Shown here: in pieces, positions 43,664 to 55,062 of the stretch
Position numbering within the stretch: position 1 is the stretch's first letter
Layout: each line of letters begins with the position of its first letter
Origin: Cytophagales bacterium
Lineage (GTDB): Bacteria > Bacteroidota > Bacteroidia > Cytophagales > Thermoflexibacteraceae
Direction of reading: 5' to 3'
Length of the DNA: 57,880 bases
Assembly (NCBI GenBank): GCA_947457925.1
Contig: CANGYA010000003.1
Span: forward strand, 1 to 57,880
Notes under the pieces: model-generated
What the model saw: only the letters and a program-made list of their open reading frames with translations
Databases searched by the model: none
Told to the model about the DNA's origin: nothing
Made by a program: the position numbers and the translations under genes

Positions 43664-43686
43664 TAATGTCTATCATTTTATTTTGC

Positions 43687-44793
43687 TTACTTTTTCTTTG
43701 GTTTCAAAGGTACAATTATATCTTTTTCTGTAAGCCCGCCAACGACTTCTACACATTCTGTAGAAATGATACCTGTTTGAATGGTTTTGATAGAATCACT
43801 GTTTTTTAATTGTACTTTATTACCGTAACCTAAATAATTTCTTGGAATTAATAAGACATTTTGTTTTTCCCCAATTACAATATTTCCTTCTAACTGCGTC
43901 CCTATAATTTTAAAATCTAAACTATCTTTGAAATTGACTTTGCAAATAAACGACTGCGTACTTTCGTCGAAGGAAGGTAAAATTTCATAAACTTGCCCTT
44001 TATAGGTTTTATTTTTTTGTGTATTCAACTGAATAACAGCTTCTTGACCTACTTTTACTTTGGCAATACTGTTTTCATCTATATTCAATTTTGCGTAAAT
44101 TTGTTGTGAATTACCTATTACTGCAATAACATCTCCACGCCGTACAAAGTCGCCTGTTTGTTTCATTTTTTTATAGACTTTTCCGCCTACAATAGCACGA
44201 ATTGTATTGTAAGTGCTGTTGATACTATTAATATCAGATAAAGTTTTTTGTGTAACTAACTGTTGCTCTGCTTGTAATTTAAGCCCTTCATATTGGGCTT
44301 GTAGTTGCAGTAGTGTGTTTTTAGAGGTTTCTGTGCTTAGTTTCATGTTGTCGTATTCGGCTTGTGAAACACTCTTTTCTTTGATAAGAGCCTCATAACG
44401 AGCTAATTGTATTTCATCTTTTCGCAATTTCTCTTTGGCAGTTAAAATATTGGCTTCTATTTGTTTGAGGGCTGGAGAGTTGGCAGAGGCATTGATTTGG
44501 GCAATACGGAGTTGTTCGGCTGCCCCTACGCTGTTAGCTATATTATTTTTGTTGTCTATCACTGCTAAAACTTGGTTAGGTACAATTTGGCTGCCTTCTT
44601 CAAAAGACAAAGAGAGAAGATAACCGTCTGTTTGGGCTGTTAAATTGTATTTATTATCTGGTTCTAAAATGCCCGAAGCAAAAACGGTTTCCGTAATATT
44701 TTTGCGAATAGGTGTAACTTCTACGGACTGTGAAGAATTGCAACTTGCCCAAAATACCACAGAAAAAAGTAAGAAAAAAGTAATTTTTTGCAT
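43687..44793 (-). CDS. RND/ABC-type efflux periplasmic adaptor (HlyD family), lipoprotein
   Basis: A 368-residue membrane fusion protein with a lipobox (VFWASC). Domains in order: barrel-sandwich half (NKYNLTAQTDGYLLSLSFEE), a long alpha hairpin at about residues 85-185 (ANILTAKEKLRKDEIQLARY), the second lipoyl half (GGKVYKKMKQTGDFVRRGDV), then a beta-barrel (GQVYEILPSFDESTQSFICK). It normally links an inner-membrane pump to an outer-membrane channel. No pump or TolC gene is adjacent, which is unusual. Confidence 0.9.
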   Translation of the reverse strand: MQKITFFLLFSVVFWASCNSSQSVEVTPIRKNITETVFASGILEPDNKYNLTAQTDGYLLSLSFEEGSQIVPNQVLAVIDNKNNIANSVGAAEQLRIAQINASANSPALKQIEANILTAKEKLRKDEIQLARYEALIKEKSVSQAEYDNMKLSTETSKNTLLQLQAQYEGLKLQAEQQLVTQKTLSDINSINSTYNTIRAIVGGKVYKKMKQTGDFVRRGDVIAVIGNSQQIYAKLNIDENSIAKVKVGQEAVIQLNTQKNKTYKGQVYEILPSFDESTQSFICKVNFKDSLDFKIIGTQLEGNIVIGEKQNVLLIPRNYLGYGNKVQLKNSDSIKTIQTGIISTECVEVVGGLTEKDIIVPLKPKKK

Positions 44794-44869
44794 GAGTTTG
44801 TTCGTTTGATAGGCAAAATAAACAAATTATTGCCACTAAAAAAACCTTGTTTAGTTTTATTCGGGGACT

Positions 44870-45001
44870 GTACCGTACCCTTTAGGGTGCAAGGTCAGTT
44901 TGAGTACAATTAGATGTATTTTTTATATAATTACAATAATAAATAAACTTTTTAATTTGATAAATTATATTATTAACCTTGCACCCTAAAGGGTACGGTA
45001 C
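44870..45001. mobile_element. 132-bp inverted-repeat element (MITE-like), family GGTGCAAGGT (copy 1)
   Basis: Perfect 26-bp arms (44870-44895 and 44976-45001) begin GTACCGTACCCTTTAGGG. The AT-rich interior next to the right arm matches the copy at 55063-55168 over about 60 nt when reverse complemented. Confidence 0.75.
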
Positions 45002-45109
45002 ATTTTTTACTACATAACTCTATTTATTTAGAATTTTTCTAAACAAAACTACATTAATGAGGTTTTTAAAAGAAAAATTAAGAATTTTGCGTATTATTTC
45101 CGCATATTT

Positions 45110-46435
45110 ATGACGACTACACATATACAAACGCCATTGGTGGACACAGTAGCTACACAATTTGCTGCTTTTGAGAACAAATTGAATGGAAAAAAGCAAC
45201 AGCCTTTTCATATACTTCGCCAAGAGGCATTACAAACTTTTCGCACTACAGGTTTTCCTACGACCAAACACGAAGAATGGAAATATACCAATCTGAAACG
45301 TATTGTAGAAAAAGTTTACGAACAACCCACAACTGTTAATACAAGTGCTATTGAAAAATATTTGTTGCCTTTAGAGGGTTTAGCTGCTAATGTTTTGGTG
45401 TTTGTTAATGGGCAATACCAGCCTGCTTTGTCTAAAATTACGCCACAAGCCCAAATCACTATTTTGCCTTTGGCAGAAGCCTTGCAAAGTAAAGTTGAAT
45501 TAATCAACAAATATTTTGGTAAATATGCTACAAATAGCAAAGATGCTTTTGTGGCAATGAATACGGCATTTGCAGAGCAAGGCGTATTTATTCATGTGGA
45601 AGCAAAGACGGTAGCTAATGCACCTATTTACATTCAACATTTGACGGATACAACAGAACAAAACGTATTGGTGCAGCCTCGTTTGTTGGTGATTGCCGAA
45701 AAATTTAGTGAACTAACAATCGTAGAAAAATTTAGAGGACTTGGGCAAAAAGCAGCATTGAATAACGTAGTGCGTGAAATTATTGTAGAGGACAATGCCC
45801 ATGTCAATCATTATGTTCTTCAAAATGAATTGCCAACGGTTTCGCACATCAACCATACGGTAGTGCAACAAGCAAGTAACAGCCTTTACAACAATGTTAC
45901 GGTGTCTTTGAACGGTGAAATTGTCCGCAATAGCTTGGATATTGTCATTGCAGGGCAAAATTGCGAGTCGCATTTGTTAGGGTTGTACGCCCCAACAGGC
46001 AACACACATATAGACAACCATACTTTGGTCGACCACCAACAGCCTAATTCTTACAGCAATGAAATGTATAAAGGTTTGATGGACGGCAAATCTGTGGCGG
46101 TGTTTAATGGTAAAATTTATGTACGCCCACACGCCCAAAAAACCAATGCGTTTCAGTCTAATAAAAACATTTTGTTGTCGGAGGCTGCTTCTGTAAACAC
46201 CAAACCACAATTAGAGATTTGGGCAGATGACGTAAAATGTTCGCATGGTTGTACTACGGGGGCATTAGACGAAGAACCTATGTTTTACTTACGCAGTAGA
46301 GGCGTACCCGAAAAAGAAGCAAGGGCATTGCTCATGTTTGCCTTTGTAGAAGATATTTTAGACAAAATTACGATTCCATCATTAAGAGAACACATCGAAA
46401 ATTTAATGGCGGAAAGATTACAAATGAGTTTGTAA
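45110..46435 (+). CDS. sufD: SufD, Fe-S cluster assembly scaffold subunit
   Basis: SufD forms the SufBC2D scaffold complex that builds iron-sulphur clusters in the cytoplasm. The 441 residues show the SufD N-terminus (GFPTTKHEEWKYTNLKRIVE) and the beta-helix core (IDNHTLVDHQQPNSYSNEMY, AVFNGKIYVRPHAQKTNAFQ). The C-terminal signature is KCSHGCTTGALDEEPMFYLRSRG, shortened here. sufB, sufC and sufS are not in the window, so the usual operon is split, or they lie elsewhere. Confidence 0.95.
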   Translation: MTTTHIQTPLVDTVATQFAAFENKLNGKKQQPFHILRQEALQTFRTTGFPTTKHEEWKYTNLKRIVEKVYEQPTTVNTSAIEKYLLPLEGLAANVLVFVNGQYQPALSKITPQAQITILPLAEALQSKVELINKYFGKYATNSKDAFVAMNTAFAEQGVFIHVEAKTVANAPIYIQHLTDTTEQNVLVQPRLLVIAEKFSELTIVEKFRGLGQKAALNNVVREIIVEDNAHVNHYVLQNELPTVSHINHTVVQQASNSLYNNVTVSLNGEIVRNSLDIVIAGQNCESHLLGLYAPTGNTHIDNHTLVDHQQPNSYSNEMYKGLMDGKSVAVFNGKIYVRPHAQKTNAFQSNKNILLSEAASVNTKPQLEIWADDVKCSHGCTTGALDEEPMFYLRSRGVPEKEARALLMFAFVEDILDKITIPSLREHIENLMAERLQMSL

Positions 46436-46490
46436 ACTATAACCTCACCCTACCCTCTCCATTTGGAGAGGGTTTTATAAAATTACTCAC
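46434..46490. repeat. Partial copy of the GAGTTTATGAATAA element (copy F)
   Basis: ATAACCTCACCCTACCCTCT and GGAGAGGGTTTTATAAAATT match the reverse complement of copy C's interior, but both terminal arms are lost. It begins at the sufD stop codon. Confidence 0.6.
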
Positions 46491-46498
46491 TTTTTATA

Positions 46499-46544
46499 CG
46501 ATTGTCAAGGCTTAGGCAGCCCCGTTGCGACCATTGCCAACGTT
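46499..46544. repeat. GTTGGCAATGG/CCTTGACAA repeat, minus orientation
   Basis: CGATTGTCAAGG, then GGCAGCCCCGTT, then CCATTGCCAACG is the reverse complement of the core at 19478-19519. The ends match the arms of the element in the 7TM regulator gene (56170-56241). Confidence 0.65.
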
Positions 46545-46579
46545 TAAGTAGTTATACATTTACTCAAAATTTTACGATT

Positions 46580-46822
46580 ATGAAAATACCTGTTATCAAA
46601 CAATTAGTAGAAACTTATACATTGGAGCAACTCACACAAGCCGAAACTGCTATTGCGGAAGGAGAACAACCTGCTATTGAAGTACATGGTGATGATGAAG
46701 GTGAGCAACTTACACACGCCTATGCAGCTATGTTTATTCGCAAGCTGATAGACGAACAAAATTTGCCTTTCCAAACGGCTTTAAGAGAATATACCAAAAT
46801 GGTACGTGAGGCTATTAATTAA
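46580..46822 (+). CDS. Small conserved Bacteroidota protein (DUF6952-like)
   Basis: An 80-residue acidic protein from the ATG at 46580 (MKIPVIKQLVETYTLEQL); the longer frame from 46502 is encoded by the repeat before it. The motif AIEVHGDDEGEQLTHAYAA is one I associate with a small family seen near suf genes in this phylum. Two repeats separate it from sufD. Function is unknown. Confidence 0.7.
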   Translation: MKIPVIKQLVETYTLEQLTQAETAIAEGEQPAIEVHGDDEGEQLTHAYAAMFIRKLIDEQNLPFQTALREYTKMVREAIN

Positions 46823-46951
46823 TTTTGTATAAGTAACAAGAAACAATAAAACTTAGTGTACTTCTTTGTGTAAATGCCTGTAAATGAACCACAAGAACAC
46901 AAGTTCACTAAGAAAATTAGGCAAATTTATTTTTTTTTATTTGCTTTTAAA

Positions 46952-46994
46952 AACGCAAAAAGACTTCTCTATTATAGAGAAGTCTTTTTGCGTT
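46952..46994. terminator. 20-bp perfect bidirectional terminator
   Basis: Arms at 46952-46971 and 46975-46994 (AACGCAAAAAGACTTCTCTA and complement) with a 3-nt loop lie between convergent genes. Confidence 0.88.
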
Positions 46995-47008
46995 AATGGT
47001 TGTTATTC

Positions 47009-50000
47009 TTATTTTTTCACAACTCTTTTTATGGCTACTTTTCCTTGTGTTTCCACTGTTAAAAAGTACACGCCGTCTGCCAATTCGCTAAGGTCTATTA
47101 CTTGGCGAACTTGTAGCTGTTGAGTCTGCACCGTTTGTTCTTGCAACAACCTACCTGTGGCATCTGTTAAACGAAACACTACTTTTCCTGCTTTTTCTAT
47201 GTTTCCTTCTACCAATATTTTGCTGTCTGTTGGGTTCGGGAATAAAGTCAAGCTGTTTTGCAAGTTCTCGTCTATAGTGCCTGTAGGCGTTGGTGGTGTA
47301 AAGAAATACGCTGCTGAAGGTGTAGAACTACAACCGTTTTGTGTAACAAGTACCGTATAACTTCCTTGTTGTGTTGGTGTGAACTGTTGGCTGGTAGCTC
47401 CTGCAATAGCCGTTCCATTCAAAAACCATTGGTTACCTGTAGCACTGCTTGAGGTCAATGACTTGGCATCTGTAGTCAATGTTATTTGTGGACTACTTGG
47501 CAATGCGTTGATAGTAAATGGATTACTACTATTAGAAGATTGTTGGGTGCTATTCGCAAAGATACGTACTCGGTAGTTTGTACCACTCAAAGACAAATTT
47601 TGTGGAATTGCAACCGTTATACTGCCATTACTTGTACCTGCTTGGTTGGCTATATAATTGCCATTGAACACACCTCTTTCATCTGATAATTCTACAAAAA
47701 ACACATTATTTGCATTGAAAGTACCGTTGGTAGTGTATTGCACCGTAAACGTACCGCCACTACAAATTGGTGTATTGACACTGATAGCAGATAAATTGAC
47801 CCTTGCCCATACCTCAAAACTTAGGCGAATAGGTGTGGCAGGGTTATACATATCATTACCATTTTGGGTAATTTCTATGGTAATAATGCCCGTACCTGTA
47901 GGTGTAATACTTGTGCCATTGATAGTAGCTTGCCCTGCTACCACATTGAAACTAACAGGTAGATTTGAGTTTGTAACTACGTTAATAGTTTGACTATCTC
48001 CAATAAACATATTGCTAAGGCTTGCTTGTAAGGTAATTTGTTGGGCAAGTTTCAAGACGGCAATATTGCTTGTAATTGCTGTGGCAGGATTCCAAAAATC
48101 ATCTCCACTTTGCGAGAAAGTCAATAGAATGGGTTGGGCAGCATTGTTAATCGTCAATGTATTGCCATTGATAGTGGCATTGCCTGACGTAACGGTAATA
48201 TTGACAGATAAACCCGAAGTAGCCACTGCCGATACGGTTTCGTTGCTTAAAGGACGAGTAATACTTGGTACAACTACATTCGTAATTTGTTGGTTAGCCT
48301 TCATCACATTGAAAGTACGACTAATAGGCGTAGCTGCTGCGTAATTCGCTGTTTCTGGGACTGTTGCTGTAATGGTAACACTGCCTATAGCTTTGTTCAA
48401 ATTCACCGTATTGTTATTGGTAATTGTTGCAATATTTTGCCCTTGCGTTACGGTAAATACCACAGGATTACTCGAAGAACTATTGGCACTTACCGAAAAA
48501 CTACCACTGTTCCATGCTCTATCCGCTATAATTGCAAAATTGCTAATAGTTTGGGTGGCTTTACGTACTGTGAATGTACGGGTAACTGGCGTAGCAGCTA
48601 AGAATCCACTGCCTCCGTTTTGAGTAGCTCTTAGTGTAACTGCACCAATGCCTGTGAGTGTAACAGAACTACCATTTACTACAGCATTTCCACTTACTAA
48701 AGTAATAGTAACGGGTAAGCCCGAAGAAGCTATTGCCCTTACGGCAAAAGGTTGAGTGCTAAATTCTCTGTCTGGGATACTGTCAAACGTAATAGTTTGG
48801 GTACGTAAAGGCGGTGGTGGTGGCGTATCTGTTTCTACAGTAATCGTAAAGTTACGCACCAATGTATTTGTGCCACAAGTTGTACCGCCGTTGTCCGTTA
48901 AAGTTACGGTAATCGTAACAACTCCCGTTTGTCCTGCTACAGGTGTATATTGTAAAGTGCCTGTAGTAGCGGGGTTAGTGTACGTAATGGTAGGGTTAGG
49001 CACTATGGCGGTGTTAGAACTTGTAGCCGTAATGGTCAAGGTTTGTCCTGTATCTCCTGTAGAAATGCCAGTTAAATTGATGGTTTGGGCAGTCGCATTA
49101 AGCAATACACTTTGGTTATTGATAGCATTGATAGTGGGTGCATTGTTAGCGGGATTGACTGTTAAAGTTACGGTATTAGAAGTTACAGAAGGCGTACAAG
49201 CTCCACTCACAACAACTCTGTATTGGCGACTATTCATGGCATTACTTACCGCAGCCAAATTTAATATTGCTCCATTTGCTCCTGCTATATCTGCCATTGT
49301 ACCACTACTATTGTCTTGCCATTGGTAAGTTAAATTTGTTCCTGTGGCTGCTACTGTAAAACTTGTATTTGTTCCAGAGCAAACCGTTTGGTTTGACGGT
49401 TGTGTGGTGATTGCTGGTAGAGAATTTACTGTCAATGTAACAGCATTCGTAGTTAAAGAACAAGAGGCATCATTCACTATTACTCTGTATTGGTTATTAT
49501 TTTGTGCCAATGTAGCTGTTGTTATGGTCAATGTTGCATTGGTTTCGCCTGTCAAATTACTAAAAGACGTACCGCCATTGGTGCTTACTTGCCATTGATA
49601 GCCTATTGTTGTACCACTTGTAGCTGCAACGCTAAACGTAGCATTATTACCTACGCACACGGTTTGGTTACTTGGATTAGTATTGATAACTAAACTCGTA
49701 GAGAGGGTAAGAATAGCTGCATTAGACGTAATACTACAAGTACCCAGTGTAATCACCACTCTGTATTGGTTGTTGTTCATGCCTGCCGTAGCTACAAAAT
49801 TCAAATTTGCGTTGGTAGCCCCTGCAATATTGTTAAAAGAAACACCGTTGTCTGTACTCAACTGCCATTGGTACGTAAGCCCTGTGCCTGTAGTTATGGT
49901 ACTGAATGTAACATTACTATTTGCACAAGCTGTTTGTGAGCTTGGTTGTGTAGTAATGATTGGCGAAGGATTGACTGTTAAAGTAACTACCGAAGAAAAT

Positions 50001-53000
50001 ACCGTACAAGCCCCTTCTATGATACGTAAACGATAACGGTTGTTATTTTGTGTAGTTGTTGTACTTGTCAAAGCAAGAGTAGGATTCGTAGCACCTACAA
50101 TATTGACAAAAGAAACACCACCATTTGTACTTACTTGCCATTGGTAAGCTAACGTGCCTGTACCTGTGGCTGCTGCACTGAAGTTAGCCGTTGCACCTGC
50201 ACAAACAGTCTGGTTCGTAGGCTGCGTATTGACAACAATGCCTGTACCTATGAGCAAATACGCAACTTCAGAGGTTGTATTACAAGTATTTTGTGTAACA
50301 ACTACTCTGTATTGGTAATTATTCATACTTGCTGTTACACCATTGATAGTCAATGTTGCATTTGTTTCTCCTGTCAAATTTGAGAAACTTCCGCCATTAT
50401 CTACACTACGTTGCCATTGGTACGTAGTGCCTGTACCCGCCACAGCCACACCAAATGTAACATTTGCTCCTTCACAAACAGTTTGAGAAATGGGTTGTGT
50501 ACTAATAGTAGGCAAAGGGTTAATGGTAGCAGTAACCTTCGTTCTGCCAGATACAAAACAACCTGTCCCCGTTGCATATACCAAATCGAAGAAACTATTG
50601 TAAACCGTTGTAGAAGGTGTACCTGTAACGGTATTAGCAGAGCCTGTAATGGAGATAGCCCCACCTGCACCCACAAACGGATAAACTACCCCCGTAGCTA
50701 AACTTGATAAACGTCCTACAGCACCATCTCCTACTATATCTACATTAATCAAACGATAATTACCCGCCGCAGGTATCGCAATATTGAGAGGTACATATAC
50801 TTTTTGGTTAATCATATCGGCAGTAAGCATAAACGTTACAGGACTACCAATGACTGTTCCCAAATCATTGTAGAGTTGTACAGTTAAATTTCCTGCTAAA
50901 GAGGGGTAAACATAAGCCCCTATAATAGTACCTGCCCCTGTAGTGCTGAAAACAAGTCCTCTATTGCGTACTGTTGTATTGGAATATGTACCAAACGCAT
51001 CACTATTACTTACAATACCTATATTTCTGTACAAACTACTTGCATTTTCATCTTGCACAAAATAATCTGTAGTCGCACTGATAGACGGTGTTGTAAAAGT
51101 AGTCCCACTGCCTACTAAGTCATTATTGGCATTGAACCAACGCAGCGTATTGCCTGTAGTGCCTACAGTAGCCGACAAAGTAACAGTACCCGTACCGCAA
51201 CGGCTTGCACCTGTACCTGTAGGGGCTGGCGAAGTAGTTACATTGATTTGAATGGGTGTAGAAGTTGTACTTGCCCCACCATTAGCACAAGTAATAATAC
51301 ATCTAAACCATGTATTGCTAAACAGAGGTACTGTTTGTAAGGTAGCTCTATTGGAACTGTTAATGTTGGTGTAGGTTACGTTGTCTGCCGACTGCTGCCA
51401 TTGGTAAGTATTATTCAATGTGCTTGGTGGAGTTCCTAAACTTAAGTTAGCACTACTACCCGCACATACTGTTGTGGCAGTTGCAGTGGTTGTGGAGGCA
51501 GTAGGCGTGCCTGCACAAGTAGTATTCACAGATGACCATGCAAAATATTCTCCATTAGTCGTTATCAAATTAGCTAAGCCTGTTGTAGTACGGTTAATGA
51601 CTGTGTTGTTAGGAATAGCCCCTGTGCCTGTAGTAGCAGAGGCAACTCTCCAAGTACCTGTCAGCGTAGTAGCTTGAGCTATGCGTAAGTCTTCTTGCAA
51701 ACCTCCAATCTGGTCTGAACCGCCATACGTAGAATTATTGGCAGGAAATTGTATGGTAGCAGTGGCAGGCAAATCCGTTCCGCCGTTGAGTTGTACTCTG
51801 TAGCTCCGAACTCCCATCACTGCACCAATAGGGGCTTGTAATGTGCCAGAAGGAGCAGGTTCTATAGATACAGTAACAGTTTGCCCTGTCCAATTTGTTG
51901 AATTACTGAAAACAACAGTACGTAAAGCATTGGTAGAATAGTTTGCTCCATTATAGGCAGTACCTACACCCAAAGGAAAACGCCTCGCACCAGCATTAGT
52001 TGTACCAAAGTTAATGCGTAAAGGACCTGCAATGTATGAACCATGTGTGCTTGAAGGAATATCTGTATTCGGTGTAGCTCCGCTTGTCATATTTGCGTTA
52101 TTCTTCATATCTACTGTTAGTAGATTAGTGAAAGACGTAATTACAATGCCTCTTGTCAAGACCAATGGTACGGTTGTATTAGTAGTTCCAAAACCACTAC
52201 CTACTGTGAGTGGGTAGTTTAACTGCACATGGTCATGCGTAATAATACGTAAAGTACCTGAAATGGTGCGTACTCCACCTACCAACGGAATTTCATGTTC
52301 GGGTATAATAACCCCTTGCGAGCCTGTCTGCCCAACAGATGTTGCATAAGCCACCTCTATAGTATTTACAAGATTCATTGTACCCCAAATCGGTGCTGCT
52401 GTTAATTTGCTGTGTACAGTCCGCACTATTTTTAGGTCTTGTGTACCAGCTACATTTGTACCTAAAGTTAAATTACCATTCGGGTTTACATCGCCTCTAA
52501 TCAAGTGAAACTGATTAGAAACTACTACAGGAGAGTTGTAACTAACACCTGCATCATTCAAATGCACGATACCAGCAATATAACCATTTTGGATTGTACC
52601 TGTATTGGTAAATGTAGAGTGTTGTCCACCTATCCATGTAAGGGTAGATACGTTGGTAGCTCCCACACCAATAAAGTTAATCGTACCTGCATTACTAAAA
52701 TTTCCTCCTACATATACATTTTTACCTGTGGAGGTTGCCATCGTATTCAATAAGCCACCTGTACCAATAGTTACATCACCAAAGGCATTTAACATAGCCA
52801 ATAATGCCCCCGAAGTAGTAGGGTAGTTTAATGTGCCATTGATAGCAATATTCTGGCAACGACCAATATTGACATCACAAGTAACAGTAGCCCCTGCGGG
52901 TATCACTACATGATTGTCTGCTGTAGGGACTACACCACCCACCCACGTACTTGCTGCACTCCAAAGCCCACCTGTAGGTGTAGCCGTAATGGTGGTAGGC

Positions 53001-53773
53001 ACAAATTCTTCTACTTTAAAATCATCTATCCAAACATTGTGATTGCCGAAAGAACCTGTTACTTCTATCCCTATTTTTGTGGTAGCTGTTCGGTAGCTTT
53101 CTGGGACAATCACCGTAATACGTTGCCAAGGAGTAGTAGCAGTCATAGTGCCTGTAATACCAGCTTCGGGTACTATAGTCATAATACTCTGCCAAGTAGC
53201 TCCATTGTCATTAGAGGCTACAACACGTAAATTTACTCTGTTATTGGTAGTAGCAAATCCACCTTGATTAAAAGGAGAGTTGGCAAAAAAGCACCAAAAA
53301 CGGACATAAGGACTGCCTGCACTTGATAAATCTATGGTGGGTGATTCCATACGGCGACTACCCATAGCACTTGACGAGCCTCCGTATCTGTAGTCATTGA
53401 ACCACAGAACACCTGTGCCAGAAACAGCCGATGAAGGTACTGTACCTGCGGCGGCACCCGAAGGAGCAATACTCCAAGCACCCGCACCCAAATTGGTGTT
53501 TTTTTCCCAGTCCTGCTCTCCATTCGTTATTCCGTCTGGTATGCCATCACCTATTTGGTTGATTTTGCTTTGTGTCCAACTTCGCCCAATAGGAATGTTA
53601 TCGGCACTCCCTCTGGGAGCTAAGCCTGCGGTGGCTGTTGTTGAGCCAGTAAAACTTCCGTCAAAATTTTGGGACAAATATACTTGTGCAGTAACATCGA
53701 GGCTTACAAGCCCGAAACACAGTAACGTAACCATACGCCACCATGTGAAAAGTTGAGTAGTAGGTACTAACAT
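47009..53773 (-). CDS. Giant multi-domain T9SS-secreted surface protein / adhesin
   Basis: At 2254 residues it is the largest gene in the window. A signal peptide (start 53773, or the ATG at 53734, [17 protein letters not shown]) leads into a jelly-roll-like domain ([15 protein letters not shown]). A repeat-poor beta region follows, then seven Ig-like modules; five share the pattern [12 protein letters not shown]...YQWQ. A cadherin-like module comes next, then four modules beginning [11 protein letters not shown]-like (MBG type). The C-terminus is a T9SS type A sorting domain ([38 protein letters not shown]). It should be exported through T9SS and attached at the surface, with a probable role in adhesion or gliding. 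The long antisense frames across it arise from its Thr/Ser-rich codon pattern. Confidence 0.93.
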   Translation of the reverse strand: MLVPTTQLFTWWRMVTLLCFGLVSLDVTAQVYLSQNFDGSFTGSTTATAGLAPRGSADNIPIGRSWTQSKINQIGDGIPDGITNGEQDWEKNTNLGAGAWSIAPSGAAAGTVPSSAVSGTGVLWFNDYRYGGSSSAMGSRRMESPTIDLSSAGSPYVRFWCFFANSPFNQGGFATTNNRVNLRVVASNDNGATWQSIMTIVPEAGITGTMTATTPWQRITVIVPESYRTATTKIGIEVTGSFGNHNVWIDDFKVEEFVPTTITATPTGGLWSAASTWVGGVVPTADNHVVIPAGATVTCDVNIGRCQNIAINGTLNYPTTSGALLAMLNAFGDVTIGTGGLLNTMATSTGKNVYVGGNFSNAGTINFIGVGATNVSTLTWIGGQHSTFTNTGTIQNGYIAGIVHLNDAGVSYNSPVVVSNQFHLIRGDVNPNGNLTLGTNVAGTQDLKIVRTVHSKLTAAPIWGTMNLVNTIEVAYATSVGQTGSQGVIIPEHEIPLVGGVRTISGTLRIITHDHVQLNYPLTVGSGFGTTNTTVPLVLTRGIVITSFTNLLTVDMKNNANMTSGATPNTDIPSSTHGSYIAGPLRINFGTTNAGARRFPLGVGTAYNGANYSTNALRTVVFSNSTNWTGQTVTVSIEPAPSGTLQAPIGAVMGVRSYRVQLNGGTDLPATATIQFPANNSTYGGSDQIGGLQEDLRIAQATTLTGTWRVASATTGTGAIPNNTVINRTTTGLANLITTNGEYFAWSSVNTTCAGTPTASTTTATATTVCAGSSANLSLGTPPSTLNNTYQWQQSADNVTYTNINSSNRATLQTVPLFSNTWFRCIITCANGGASTTSTPIQINVTTSPAPTGTGASRCGTGTVTLSATVGTTGNTLRWFNANNDLVGSGTTFTTPSISATTDYFVQDENASSLYRNIGIVSNSDAFGTYSNTTVRNRGLVFSTTGAGTIIGAYVYPSLAGNLTVQLYNDLGTVIGSPVTFMLTADMINQKVYVPLNIAIPAAGNYRLINVDIVGDGAVGRLSSLATGVVYPFVGAGGAISITGSANTVTGTPSTTVYNSFFDLVYATGTGCFVSGRTKVTATINPLPTISTQPISQTVCEGANVTFGVAVAGTGTTYQWQRSVDNGGSFSNLTGETNATLTINGVTASMNNYQYRVVVTQNTCNTTSEVAYLLIGTGIVVNTQPTNQTVCAGATANFSAAATGTGTLAYQWQVSTNGGVSFVNIVGATNPTLALTSTTTTQNNNRYRLRIIEGACTVFSSVVTLTVNPSPIITTQPSSQTACANSNVTFSTITTGTGLTYQWQLSTDNGVSFNNIAGATNANLNFVATAGMNNNQYRVVITLGTCSITSNAAILTLSTSLVINTNPSNQTVCVGNNATFSVAATSGTTIGYQWQVSTNGGTSFSNLTGETNATLTITTATLAQNNNQYRVIVNDASCSLTTNAVTLTVNSLPAITTQPSNQTVCSGTNTSFTVAATGTNLTYQWQDNSSGTMADIAGANGAILNLAAVSNAMNSRQYRVVVSGACTPSVTSNTVTLTVNPANNAPTINAINNQSVLLNATAQTINLTGISTGDTGQTLTITATSSNTAIVPNPTITYTNPATTGTLQYTPVAGQTGVVTITVTLTDNGGTTCGTNTLVRNFTITVETDTPPPPPLRTQTITFDSIPDREFSTQPFAVRAIASSGLPVTITLVSGNAVVNGSSVTLTGIGAVTLRATQNGGSGFLAATPVTRTFTVRKATQTISNFAIIADRAWNSGSFSVSANSSSSNPVVFTVTQGQNIATITNNNTVNLNKAIGSVTITATVPETANYAAATPISRTFNVMKANQQITNVVVPSITRPLSNETVSAVATSGLSVNITVTSGNATINGNTLTINNAAQPILLTFSQSGDDFWNPATAITSNIAVLKLAQQITLQASLSNMFIGDSQTINVVTNSNLPVSFNVVAGQATINGTSITPTGTGIITIEITQNGNDMYNPATPIRLSFEVWARVNLSAISVNTPICSGGTFTVQYTTNGTFNANNVFFVELSDERGVFNGNYIANQAGTSNGSITVAIPQNLSLSGTNYRVRIFANSTQQSSNSSNPFTINALPSSPQITLTTDAKSLTSSSATGNQWFLNGTAIAGATSQQFTPTQQGSYTVLVTQNGCSSTPSAAYFFTPPTPTGTIDENLQNSLTLFPNPTDSKILVEGNIEKAGKVVFRLTDATGRLLQEQTVQTQQLQVRQVIDLSELADGVYFLTVETQGKVAIKRVVKK

Positions 53774-54006
53774 AAATAGGTTGTAGAATTGGTGAAATCA
53801 ATAATCTGTTTGTTGATTATCGGAAATAATAAAGGAGATGGAATATAAAATGAATAGTTTGAAGCCTATAACTTTTCATATTCTTTGTGTAATTTAGATA
53901 GTGAATAAGGTAAGAGTCGTTAATTTTAAACCTTATTACTATAAAATACAAGTTTATTCGCAAAATATTTGTTAATCTACTACTCACCAAAGCCTACTAC
54001 CACTTG

Positions 54007-54723
54007 CTATTCGAGGAGTTTTACAACTATAAATTCTACACGCCTGTTCGCATTGTGTTCTGTTCCCGTACACCGCACTCCATTGCTACAGTGGTTTACC
54101 AAACGGCTTTCTCCGTAGCCTTTACCCCATAATCTATTGGCGAAGATGCCCTTACCCACTAAATACGCCACAATTTTGTCTGCCCTTTCTTGTGATAACT
54201 CTAAATTATAGGTGTCATCTCCACGCGAATCTGTATGCACAGCTATTTCTACCGTTAGTTGTGTATTATTGGCTAAAATGGTATAAAATTTCTCCAAAGC
54301 AGGGTTGGCTTCTACCGTAAATGCTGTATCATTGACATTAAAATTTATTTTTTCTACCAAAAGAGCCTTACCCAAAAAAATTTCTTTCAAAGGTATTTGC
54401 AAACTGTATTGTTTGCGGTGTTGTACCGTCTGAAACTCTATGGGCGAAGACATAGAGAAATAATGCCTGTGATAGGCTATGATTTTATAGGAATGGTGAG
54501 GGTCAAGAATTAGACTAAATTTTCCTTGTGAGTTGGTCTGCACTGTATCTGTACTTTTGTTTTGCAGAGAGGTTATCAAGACTTTTGCAGCCACAATCGG
54601 CTCATTATTATCTTCATTATACACAAAACCATCTACTACATAGAATTTTTGAGGAGAAAAGCCTACTGAAACAAATTGATTAACTATAAAAAATACAAAT
54701 AAAAATAAGTAGCTTTTTTTCAT
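54007..54723 (-). CDS. OmpA-family protein with carboxypeptidase-regulatory-like domain
   Basis: A 238-residue envelope protein. A signal peptide is followed at about residues 28-110 by a carboxypeptidase-regulatory-like beta-sandwich (YVVDGFVYNEDNNEPIVAAK, TNSQGKFSLILDP). An OmpA peptidoglycan-binding domain occupies about 125-238 (TVEIAVHTDSRGDDTYNLEL, NRLWGKGYGESRLV, NANRRVEFIVV). It lies just upstream of, and codirectional with, the giant adhesin, so it may anchor or support it. Confidence 0.9.
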   Translation of the reverse strand: MKKSYLFLFVFFIVNQFVSVGFSPQKFYVVDGFVYNEDNNEPIVAAKVLITSLQNKSTDTVQTNSQGKFSLILDPHHSYKIIAYHRHYFSMSSPIEFQTVQHRKQYSLQIPLKEIFLGKALLVEKINFNVNDTAFTVEANPALEKFYTILANNTQLTVEIAVHTDSRGDDTYNLELSQERADKIVAYLVGKGIFANRLWGKGYGESRLVNHCSNGVRCTGTEHNANRRVEFIVVKLLE

Positions 54724-54757
54724 TGCTGGAAGTATAACTGTAGAGTTCTCTAATAAA

Positions 54758-54765
54758 CAAATATA
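54758..54765 (-). promoter_or_regulatory. -7 box (TATATTTG on minus) for the OmpA gene
   Basis: Exact TAnnTTTG match 35 nt before the ATG at 54723; no clear -33 element. Confidence 0.4.
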
Positions 54766-55062
54766 GAAAACTCTATTGATTAAACTACTGCCGATGGAAT
54801 TTTTGATAAAAAATGTTGTTTTTACTACTTTTTGTTTCCTTCAAATCATCTTTAAAAGCTCAATAGCTCTATGGAAAAATGAAAATATTTTGGAAAAACC
54901 TATGATAGATTGATTAAGTAAACACAGATAGATAATTTGCTGGTGTTGGGGATAAAAGTGTAAGAAAATAGTTGAATTAACTCTATAGGAGTAAAATATA
55001 TTGCTCTGATGAAATTTTATTGTGGTGTTTTTCTATAAATTAAAGTAAGTTGCATACTCGTC

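Larger units (their letters stand above)
43296..43686. other. Intergenic region filled by two repeat elements
   Basis: No gene is seen. It contains a nested palindrome (43363-43503), a half copy of TAAAGTCTATGCTACA at 43533-43548, and MITE copy E. Confidence 0.6.

Noticed and set aside
15280-46490. CRISPR array from dispersed repeats
   Set aside because: The repeats are scattered over tens of kilobases, are individually palindromic with TA flanks, have no regular spacers, and no cas gene is present.
46502-46579. Longer N-terminus for the small DUF6952-like protein
   Set aside because: These 26 codons come from the GTTGGCAATGG repeat; the ATG at 46580 starts the conserved part.
48000-53000. 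Tandem repeat region as a mobile integron or cassette array
   Set aside because: The periodicity follows Ig-like protein modules within one open frame and shows no attachment-site features.
47157-53756. Many plus-strand ORFs of 60-190 codons, including one at 48756-49328
   Set aside because: They are antisense frames of the giant Ig-repeat adhesin, whose Thr/Ser/Val-rich codons leave the opposite strand open. They lack initiation context and family features.
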